Assembly (NCBI RefSeq): GCF_000715075.1
Contig: NC_134085.1
Coordinates: 134,058,060 to 134,122,059 of the forward strand
DNA from: Nicotiana tabacum
Taxonomy: Eukaryota > Streptophyta > Magnoliopsida > Solanales > Solanaceae
Length of the DNA: 64,000 nt
Direction: 5' to 3'
Made by a program: the position numbers and the translations under genes. Positions within the stretch are counted from its first letter, which is position 1. Each line of letters starts with the position of its first letter. The notes beneath the pieces were generated by a model. The model ran no database searches, was not told where the DNA came from, and worked only from the letters and a program-made list of their open reading frames with translations. Below, piece after piece: positions 55,714 to 64,000 of this stretch.

Positions 55714-57548
55714 AGAGGAAGCCTTGTGGCTTCATTTTACGTGTACTTCCCTTTGCTTCGATATTTGTCAGTCATTAGCCAGATTGAACCGGTTTTCGAG
55801 TTAAAAAGAACCTTAGGTTTGTAGTATGGTCCTGGGGCTAGCCCGTAGGATCTTACGCGTTTGGTCGATACGACCTGTTAGCATAAGCCGACGTTTGAGC
55901 TCTTAAGCTTTTGCTTTTAGGCATGTTCAGTTAACTATTTCAGGTTCAGTCTCCGAGCTGGGTTTCCACTCGAGCTCATTGACCCTTAAGTTTTTTAATT
56001 TAAAGTTGGCCCTTAGGCTCTTACGCGTTAGGTCGGTACGACCTTTTATATGAGCTGGCGATAGTGGCTATTACGCGTTGGATTAGTACGACCTCTTATA
56101 TGGGCTGGCGATAGTGGCTCTTACGCATTGGGTTAGTACGACCTTTTATATGGGCTTTATTTTTTCGTCGTTAAGGACTTTTTGAAATTGTGTTTGCCTG
56201 AATCTTTGACGGTTCGATAAAAACCTCGATTGTGAGTCGTTATGTGGCGATGAACGAGCACCTCGAGAGTTTTTGCACGGTGGCTGAGTGTTTCAAAGAC
56301 TATAGTTTGGATCTGACATGTTCGAAGCTCTTTTACCTATGTTGAGGGTAGCCTGTTTAACCAGTTCTTTTCGATGTACTTTCGAAGTAATTGAAGGCCT
56401 GTGATTTTATAGTGACGGTCGGGAGTCCCCGAGTCGCGTTAGTTTGGCTGGTACAGCCTTGTGACCGTAGTCATTGTGTTTGGCCGGAGCCTTTCAGTCC
56501 CCGAGTGAAGTAGTTTTGGCATCTATATCGAGGGTATGCCTTTTTAGGGGTCTTACAAGTTCAAATATATAGCCTTAACTTTAAGGTCGAGATAATGCCT
56601 TTTTGTAAGGTCTTATGATTTTTACATGCCTTTGAGGTCTTACAGTTTTGGTTACTTGGTACAAGTATAGTTCATGCCTTGCTTGAGGTCTTACAGTTCT
56701 TGGCTTTGCCTTATAAAGGTCTAACGGGGTCGAGGTTGCCCGTATGGGGTCTTATGGCCTCGGCATTCCCCGAGACATTGAAAGTTTTCTTGGCTTTGGA
56801 GCCATTTTTGTAGACTTGACATTGCCTTGTTGAGGGCTTACGAGTTTGAAGCTTCCGACCTGGGGGTCATACAGTTTTGAGCTTTTGACGCCAGTCCCCG
56901 AGTGTTCGGGACATTCTGGGCTTCTGGAGCCATTTTTGTAACCTTGATGTTGACTTTATTGAGGGCTTACGAGTTTGAAGCTTCCGACCCGGAGGTCATA
57001 CGACTTCAAATATTTGACGTTAGTCCCCGAGTTTTGCAAAAAAATACTGAACTCCTTTGAAACACGGAATGCTTTGATGGAGGGGAAAGTATTATTTGAT
57101 TACTTGGTATAAGTTTACACGTTTTTGTTGTCAAGGACTCGGTTATTCTATACGGACACGATTCGTTTGACCGTTTAGCCTGGTACATCATTTTCCTATC
57201 GAGATCCCATTTAGCACATCTTGGCTTCTCCGAGCAGGTGACCTCCGAGGGATGCCCCCCCCCCCTATTCGAGGTTGATGGAAGAGAAGCCTTAAATACT
57301 TGTTGAGTCTTCCTTAGGTAGCATATGGATGTTGCCTCGTTAAAAATCTTGCTAGTAAAACCCTTTTTGGGATAAAAACCCGGTCGAAGGAAAAGAGTTC
57401 AACATATGCCTTCGGAACATAAGGCCTTCAAGTTGTATGGCGCTTCGACTATTCTGATCGGGCATCTGCATAAAGGTTAGTTGTGAATAAATAAAAAGGG
57501 AGATGGTTATACCTCAGTGGAGATGACGCTTTGAGCCTCGGTAGGTCT
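55714..57548 (-). other. TatX region downstream of gag: non-coding with diverged repeats
   Basis: No pol domain is seen on either strand. There are three units of about 65 bp (56,015-56,160) with TACGACCTTTTATATGGGC and GGCGATAGTGGCT. Two units of about 125 bp (56,815-57,030) share GAGGGCTTACGAGTTTGAAG and CTTCCGACC. A GT...AG candidate intron stands at about 57,470-57,515. The placement after gag and the repeat style fit a non-autonomous Tat-like element. Confidence 0.6.
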
Positions 57549-58808
57549 TCAATATTTGCTCTGAGGACACGGCACGGTCCTTTGTTTGTAACCTCGAGTT
57601 AACTTTTCCCTTGTGATGGATATTTTTGTTCTCCTGATCATGGGTTCTTGTGGGGCATCAATGCCTCCAACGATTATGTGGATGACATGTTGTGGCTCGT
57701 CTGTTTCATTCTTCTTGGTCGCCTCTCTTTCCCAAAAATGATTTATAGCTCGATCGCTAAGGAATTCTCGGAGGTGACCTTTGCTGAGTAATCGGGCTAC
57801 TTCTTCCCGGAGTTATTGGCAATCCTCAGTCTTGTGACTGTATGTGCCGTTAAATTCACACACTAAGTTATGGTTCCTTTGAGAAGGATCTGATTGTACA
57901 AGCCTCGACCACCTGGCATCTCTGATTTTACTGATGGCGAATACGATATCTGAAATATCGATGTTGAAGTTGTATTCTAACAAGCGGGGTGCCTCCGTCA
58001 GCCCTGTGTGCCTATCGAACCCAGCTCTGTTGACGAGTCCTCGAGGATTCTAACCTTGATCCATCTTTCGGTCACTATGGGGTATGTTGCGCCTCGGGGC
58101 GTTTCTTCTATCTCCAGTGTATGGTTGGTATCTTTCTTTGTTTGGCTTTGGCTCCTTTGCCGGAAGCATGCTAGGATAAATCGAGCCCAAGGGGGCTTCT
58201 AGTTGGGAGTCTTCGACCGTGATCTTTGATTGGTATCTGTTGTGGACGTCCGACCAATTCACGACGTGATATTCGACTAAGTTATGCTTCAACTGCTTTG
58301 AAGCTACCGAGCTTCGCTCGTTCAAACCTTGAGTGAAGGCCTGCACTGCCCAATCGTCAGAGACTGTTGGTAGTTCCATTCGTTCCATTTGAAAGCGAGA
58401 TAAGAACTCTTGCAGCATCTTGTTATCCCTTTGCTTGATTTTGAAGACGTTGGATTTCCTTATAGCCACCTTGATGGAACCAACATGTGCTTTTATGAAG
58501 GAATCTGCCAGCATGGCGAACAAAGTTATCGAGTTTGGGGATAGGTTGTGATACCATATCATCGCCCCTTTTAAAAGTGTTTCTCCAATCTTTTTTAGTA
58601 GGACAGATTCGATCTCGTCGTCCTTTAGGTCATTTCCCTTTATGACACAATTGTAAGCTATGACAGCTCATTGGGGTCCAAGGTCCCATTGTATTTCTGG
58701 AGATTAGGCATTCTGAATTTCTTTGGGATGGGCTTCGGAGCCACACTTGACGTGAACGACTTTTGTATGAATTTCTTCGAATCAACAACCTTCAGGATCG
58801 GGGGTGCG
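57549..58808 (-). pseudogene. TatX gag, second part (inverted relative to the first)
   Basis: Reading on the minus strand from 58,808, the sequence continues the TatX gag in the context PPILK, then reaches a readable core 58,562-58,050: WYHNLSPNSITLFAMLADSF, FKIKQRDNKMLQEFLSRFQ, WAVQAFTQGLNERSS and WSDVHNRYQSKI, a typical retrotrans_gag domain. After a TAG at 58,050 the same gag goes on with a knuckle-like CEFNGTYSHKTEDC and INHFWERE, ending near 57,549. No protease or RT follows. The 5' half of the gene is 28 kb away on the other strand (29,668-30,189). Confidence 0.85.
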
Positions 58809-59179
58809 TGATCGCTGCCGACTCGACACTACACTATGGTAGAAAGAGCAGGTCGCAATAGCTTTTACCCAAATAGAGGTCCGAGATCGAATTTCCACAG
58901 GGAGCTAGTAGTGCAGTTGTATTTTCTGTCTAGCCTAAAGTTGCGGTTGTGCTTCTAATGTCACTTCAAACATTTCTTGAGTTTTTGTATTTATCCACTA
59001 TTATAAAACTAAGGGTTAACGCTAAATTATGCTAGGAGAATATTGCTAAGTTGTAATTAATGGAAAGAAGAGCACTAGGGTCGTAGCATCACCTAGGTGG
59101 CTAATTGACAGGTAGATGTTACTAGGGATAGATTGACATATTTGGGGATTATGCTAAAACCGTTGCACAATTGCATCCA
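58809..59179 (-). repeat. End of Athila 3' LTR, inverted
   Basis: Reverse complement of the equivalent of 31,260-31,632 (371 against 373 nt). It ends in GCGATCA at 58,809, followed on the minus strand by CGCAC and the continuation of TatX gag. It directly supplements the LTR cut at 41,057. Confidence 0.9.
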
Positions 59180-59610
59180 AGGACCCCTCTTCCCAAATCC
59201 CCTTTGCTTCAAAACTTTACTTTTTTATGCACACAACTTGTTCAAATTCTGTGTCTTATTATTTAAGTCATACAATTTCCAATATGTTTTATTTATTTGT
59301 TTCAACTACTTATCTGTTAAAGGACTAATTCATAAATATATGTTCGGTCGGGACCTACAATTGTGGACCAAGAGGGGTGCCTAACACCTTTCCCTCAAGG
59401 TTATATCGATCCCTTACCCTAAATCTCTGGTAACACAAACCAATCTAAGAGTTAATCGCTCTAGGTGCCCTAACGTACCATAATTCGTTAGCTGAAGACT
59501 CTTCAAAATACCCAATTCCCAAAAGGAAATGAGTTATTACCCCCATAAATATCGAAAATCCGGACCTTTTCCTCTCTGTAAAAGGGGAGGGAGAAAAAGG
59601 GGGTGCGACA
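59180..59610 (+). repeat. Tat LTR U5 end, isolated
   Basis: 59,180-59,340 matches the reverse complement of 51,311-51,471. The rest carries the end of a Tat LTR, GGGAGAAAAAGGGGGTGCGACA. No PBS follows, so it is the end of a 3' LTR. The next five bases (CAATA) do not match the flank of the Tat5 5' LTR (CCTCT in sense). Confidence 0.75.
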
Positions 59611-59715
59611 CAATACGTATATGTGAAAAAATACAAAGCTCTGTTTACAATGTTCTTTAAAAGCACTATATACAAAGTCAAAAAAGAAAGGCCTAATCTG
59701 CATCCCCCTCGGGGA

Positions 59716-61954
59716 CTATGGCTCATCGGCCTCTTTCTCACTATATTCGGCATCGAACAAAAGGAACTTAGCGTCATATTCGTCTGCCTTTGCCTACTCT
59801 ATCTCTTCCAAGAGATCAAAGCTCCTGGCATGAATCTCCTTGAGGGTTTCCCTCTGAGATTTACACCTAAAATACTCTTTTCTCCTACTCTCCCAGTCGA
59901 GGGCCCCTCTCAGCTTAGCTCGAGCGTCGGCAGGATCTTGCAAATAGACGACCACTTTCTTATCAGCCTTGGTTCGGATCTCTTCGGTTTCAGCACGAGC
60001 ATCTACAACCTTAGCCTTCACCTTTAGAAGTTCAGACTCGAGCCTCGCAATTATGCTCGTTCGGTCCGAGCTGTTTGCACGAGCATTCTGGAGTTGCATT
60101 TCTAGGGAGGAAACCTTGGCCAAAGCATCCCTAAAGACCGCAACTTGGGTATCTACTTGAGCCTTTATCTCATTACACTCATACTTAACCCAGCCAACTT
60201 CGCCCCAAAGATGTTCCAGCTCCTCTGTTTTACTCTGTAGCTAAAATATCGAAATATTAATCTCTGAAAGCAGAAGGGGAAGCATACAGAGCATACATCG
60301 ACTCGAAATAAAGGTTACCTATCTTTCGAGATAACTTTCGTAGTTCCGACTTCGATCTGCCTCGTACTGCAGATGGTCCAACTCGTCTCCCCTCTTCTTG
60401 CAAAGAAGTCTGAGGGATTTCTCCCCATCCAAAGCTTTCCGCAACCTGGCTTCACGATGAAGCAACTCGGATTTGAGCTTGTCAAAGGCTTGTGAAAAGG
60501 GAGCTCAATAAGAAAGGGAAGGCACGAAACTAAAAAAGCTTGTACTGACTGTTAGAACTCACCATGGAAATAAGCCGCTAAGATTCGTCAAAAGTCGAAA
60601 ACACATTTACTGGGTTGGCCTTATCGGCCCTAGTAAAATTATTACTAATGGGAGCACGGTCGCCCGATGCCCCATTCAATTCATTCAGCCCCTGGACTCG
60701 AATTTCCCTCAATGTACCTTCGGTAGGGAAGGGGAAGGTGGCAGGAAACCCTTGTCCCTCGAAGTACCTTTGAGGTGAATGGAAGACGATGGCAAGAAAG
60801 GAACCGTTTTTCCAAAAATAGAGGATTCAAAGGCTGCAGGTTCGGCTGACACGTCTCTTTTGAACCTCCGAGCAGGGCTCGCTTCACTTCGAGCATCCTC
60901 GCCCTTCGAAGGCGCTTTCTATTTTGCTATCAATTCTCAGCCCTGAGGTTGGAAATCTTTCCTCCTCCCCGAGGGGACACAACCTCATCTCGAAAAATTC
61001 CCCAACACCTACGGCGGCAGAGTTAGTGCACTAAAAAGAAAGTACCTTTTTGAGAAAACAAGCCACTAAGCACTTACCATGATGTTTTGCCTCCCATCTC
61101 CCATTGGACAGGTCTCGCCATTGGCACTTATCATAGGTCGAGCAAGCTGCCAACTTACGAGACCATTCAGCCAGGTCAGGAACCTCGTTCGGCAGCCAAG
61201 GGATCGCTAAAAAAATAAAAAGGAAAACATCTTTACAGATCCTGCCTCCATTGTTGACAAAAACGATAAAAACACAAGTGTACCACTTACGTGTGAAATT
61301 CCATTTCTTAGGAAATGGCAAAAATTCCTCAGGGATAATATCGATTGTCCGTACTCGAACAAATCGGCTCATCCACCCCTGGTCCTCATCTTCTTTGTCG
61401 TTAACAGCAAACGACCAGGTGGATCAATGTCGCAGAGTAATCAGGCCCGGGTAATGCAAAGGCCGGTATCACCTAATGAGATGGCTAAGGGTGAATTCGA
61501 ACCCGACCTTATCCACAAAGTACCTTATCATCAGCACTATCTTCCAAAAGGATGGGTGAGCCTGCGCCAAGGTAACCTGATACCTTCTACAAAACTCGAG
61601 CACAACCCTATCGAGAGGGCCCAATGTAAAGGTGTATGTATATATGTTCAAAAACCCCTCAACATGGGCCATAATGCTCTCCTCTGGGGAAGGTACTTGC
61701 AACACCACCTCTTCTCCCCATCTCTAGTCTTTTCTGACTACCTCGAGGTGCTCCTTTCCTATTGAGGAGATAAACCTCGATGCATGCTCCCGGTAGCCCA
61801 GAACATTGGGAGGTTTCTCTAACGTAAAGTCCCTCTTCAAGATAGAGCATCTCGATGTTAGCTCATCGGACGCCGGCAGTATACCACTGACCGAGTGCGA
61901 AACTAGGGACGAACCCTCCTCTTCTTGGCAAGTGAAGGTAGGCAGAGTAGCCAT
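59716..61954 (-). pseudogene. Antisense Tat-type accessory gene, copy A, multi-exon
   Basis: ATG at 61,954 (MATLPTFTCQEEEG). One frame, with a few stops (about 61,724, 61,469), leads through FLNIYTYTFTLGPLDR, VLEFCRRYQVTLAQAHPSFWK and MSRFVRVRTID to WNFTR. An intron of 84 nt (61,207-61,290, GTAAGT...TTTTAG) fits, then exon 61,078-61,206 ends GRWEAKHHG with donor GTAAGTG. Further splice signals occur near 60,241-60,319. The last part is a long coiled coil (RLESELLKVKAKVVDARAETEEI) ending at TAG 59,716-59,718, with one TAG in place of Gln. The N-terminal domain resembles the 'putative gypsy-type transposon' (Transposase_28-like) proteins encoded antisense in Tat elements. Role unknown. Confidence 0.65.
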
Positions 61955-62497
61955 GGCTATGGTAAAGCAAAGAAAGGGGGAATAGAAGACTCAAGCGAAA
62001 GCTTTGAGATAAAGGGAAATTGGCACAAGTAAGGAGAACCCTATAAAAAAGATAGTCGCTCAATATAGCAGTATCTTCAAATAAAGAGAAAACAAGTACA
62101 TATATAGAGGAGGTGGGGTTAGTATCATTTTATTTTTGGGAATCGCATCGGTGGGGCCGCCTCGGTCACTTCGCAACCATGCCGCATAAATGACACTACC
62201 ATGCGAGCGCTCGGAAGTCATCAGATCCCGAGAATTTTTACTATTCCAGGCATCAACCCTGTAAAAACTATTGGCCCAATTTTAAGATGGTGCCTGATCT
62301 CAAAGGCCTCGACTGCTCCAAGTATATTCCCCAAAAAGCCAACATCAGAATTTGAAGGAAAAAACATTAAAACAAAGAACGCGAAATGCTCGAAGAAGAA
62401 GAATTGTTATATTACCAAAAACACATTTACAACAGGGGAGCATTTACAAAGCCTTTCCCCTAAAAACTCCTACAAAAAAAAAATAGTCGACCTAAGT
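61955..62497 (-). other. Intergenic stretch between the two antisense ORFs
   Basis: Holds the presumed promoter of copy A and the 3' end of copy B. No LTR end, PBS or other gene is visible. Confidence 0.55.
62099..62107 (-). promoter_or_regulatory. TATA box upstream of antisense ORF copy A
   Basis: The minus strand reads CTATATATG in CTCCTCTATATATGTACTTG, 145 nt before the ATG at 61,954. It suggests the ORF has its own promoter and not only LTR read-through. Confidence 0.5.
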
Positions 62498-64000
62498 CTA
62501 CTCTTCACCCCCATTGCCCTCGGAATCATCATCGGAGCCCTCATCTGAAGTGGCCGAAAGAGTAGATTTTTCCTCCAAGGTTCGGGCTTCCTCGATCTTA
62601 GTTGAGAGATCGGCGCCTTTATCACTCACTTCCTCGAGAGCCTGCCTCCTCGCTTGCGCACGAGCATAAGTAATGGCCCAAGTCAGCTTCTGCTTGGCCT
62701 TCACTAATATCTCTCGAGCTCGTTCATTTGCAGTGGTGGCATCTTTCTTATATGAGGACACCTTTTCTTTTTCCATAGACTTAGCCGATGATAGTGCAGC
62801 AACCTCCTCCTTGGCACTCTGCAGAAGCTCCCGGGTTGAAGACAGCTCCGTCCGCAGATGGTCCCTCTCCAAGGCCACGACCCCATTTTGTCCCCTTAAA
62901 TCGAGGGCCTCTGCATCCTTGGCGATTGCCTCCTCTCGAAGTTGTTCTATGAGGGCATTCTTTTGCCTGACCTGCAAGGGAAAAGAAATTTGGCAAAATT
63001 CCAAGTTACAAGGACAAAGGGCAGGTTCGCAAATATAGTATTACCTGCTCGGCAAGGTTATCTTTTTCTCAGCACACTCCTTCCAACCTCGCCCGAAGCC
63101 CACTCAGCTCCTCCTCCTTTGGGGCAGAAGAGGTTTCCAACTCTTTTTGCCTCGAGGTGAGATCTTTGACCTCTTTCCTACGACATATAAGCTCATCTCG
63201 CAGCTTAGAGATAGCGTGATCATACATTTTCTTGGCCTAAAACAAAACAGAAGAGTCAAAAAAATGAAGAGAAATACTTAAAGAATGAAAGTTATACATA
63301 AAGAGGTTATAACCTGCTGCTAGAGCCTCTCTGCCTCCTCGATAGCATTAGGAGCCTTGAGATCAATGTCTTCACCGACACCATCGAGGAAGTTTTCAAC
63401 CACATCTACCCACTCTTGAGGTCCTCCCACATTGTTGACCTTTGGGTCCTGTGCATCCCTAAATTCCCCGGGTGAGAATCAAGGACACAAATTAAGGCCA
63501 CCAAGGGCATCAGTATCACCGAAGGGCAAATCTTGTCCCCGAAAAGCTCCAGGCCCAAACCCTTTGGAGTCAGCAGCAACGTTTCCTCGACAGGGACTGT
63601 ACCACATCCAGTTAGGGACTCGGCGACAGTATGTGCACCCTCCTTGAGGGCCTCCACAACATGGGCTTGAGCTGAATCGACCGTTCCTGACTCAGCAGCC
63701 TTCGGCCCAGCCACCTGCGGGGTATCCGTGCCTGACCTCGCCCTTTGTACCAAAATGTACTCATCATCATTACCGTCTTCTTCTCCAATGCTAGGACTTG
63801 CTCTGGCAGTTGAAGCGTCACTTTATACTTATGGCAAAAGTCGAGGATAACCGGATCTATCGCCAGAGAAGAAGGATCTGAAGAATCAACGGGGCCCAAA
63901 GTGAATGGGTATGTATATACATGAAGAAAGCCAGCCTTGTGATCAATTATGCTCTCATTAGAACAGGAAATCTCAACCAGCACTGTCCTCTCCCATCGAC
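62498..64000 (-). pseudogene. Antisense Tat-type accessory gene, copy B, multi-exon, runs off the right edge
   Basis: At the right edge it has the copy-A-like segment FLHVYTYPFTLGPVDS and VILDFCHKYKVTL. It then jumps directly to a linker (63,406-63,753) lacking the middle domain of copy A. Two introns with GT/AG ends, 63,237-63,313 (77 nt) and 62,972-63,044 (73 nt), join three exons into one coiled-coil frame: AKKMYDHAISKLRDEL, KEEELSGLRARLEG, VRQKNALIEQLREEA, then ERDHLRTELSSTRELL and an acidic end (SDEGSDDDSEGNGGEE) with stop at 62,498. One TGA interrupts exon 2. Coils like those of copy A suggest a structural or nucleic-acid-associated protein; the function is unknown. Confidence 0.65.

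Noticed and set aside
59180..59610. Possible 5' LTR of a new plus-strand element
   Set aside because: No PBS or gag follows at 59,611; the neighbouring genes are antisense ORFs, so it is better read as a 3' LTR end.
62673..63038. 121-residue plus-strand Ser-rich ORF
   Set aside because: It is the shadow of the spliced minus-strand coiled-coil exon of copy B, which has the better domain evidence and splice sites.

Overview
The window is nuclear DNA of a flowering plant and consists almost entirely of nested, decaying LTR retrotransposons. I see no host gene, tRNA or rRNA. The element families (Tat/Ogre-type Ty3/gypsy with two RNase H domains, a Tekay/Del-type chromovirus, an Athila-type element) and their detailed sequence look most like repeats of Solanaceae. 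That assignment is from recognition, not a search.

Layout. (1) 1-14,404: minus-strand Tat element ('Tat1') with LTRs of at least 4.7 kb; its 3' LTR runs off the left edge. It keeps a gag start, a C-terminal fragment of the Ty3-type RNase H, the second RNase H and integrase, but has lost the rest of gag, protease and RT. (2) 14,433-16,146: right part of an unrelated LTR into which Tat1 seems to have jumped. (3) 16,147-17,990: AT-rich DNA without genes. (4) 17,991-18,304 and 29,062-30,189: LTR and gag start of a second Tat-like element ('TatX'), split by (5) 18,305-29,061, a plus-strand chromovirus with both LTRs, PBS, PPT and a perfect 5-bp target duplication AATAA. (6) 30,190-41,057: plus-strand Athila-type element inserted in the TatX gag; PR and RT are deleted and a large extra ORF follows integrase. 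(7) 41,058-55,713: second minus-strand Tat element ('Tat5') with the most complete pol (PR, G-patch-like segment, RT, RNase H, second RNase H, INT), but its 5' LTR is fused to the end of gag. (8) 55,714-58,808: rest of TatX, now on the minus strand. (9) 58,809-59,179: missing end of the Athila 3' LTR, inverted. (10) 59,180-59,610: Tat LTR end. (11) 59,716-64,000: two tandem, intron-bearing, minus-strand coiled-coil ORFs of the type carried antisense in Tat-lineage elements.

How the parts relate. TatX is the oldest host layer. The chromovirus landed in its LTR and Athila in its gag; Tat5 probably landed further downstream. The Athila 3' LTR stops at 41,057 and resumes in inverted orientation at 59,179, only 12 nt further along the LTR. 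The far end of that piece carries CGCAC next to the rest of the TatX gag, matching the CACAC at the Athila 5' end apart from one CpG-type change. This points to an inversion of about 18 kb. No coding region reads through intact. Many stops are C-to-T changes at CAG or CGA codons, as expected for silenced, methylated elements.

Signals that deserve attention: a hairpin series conserved between Tat1 and Tat5 whose variants keep G-U pairing only on the sense RNA; arrays of CpG palindromes just upstream of the TATA box in different LTR families and again before the Athila extra ORF; a patchwork inversion inside the chromovirus protease; and paired antisense spliced ORFs. All coordinates were read by eye and may be off by a few bases at fuzzy boundaries.
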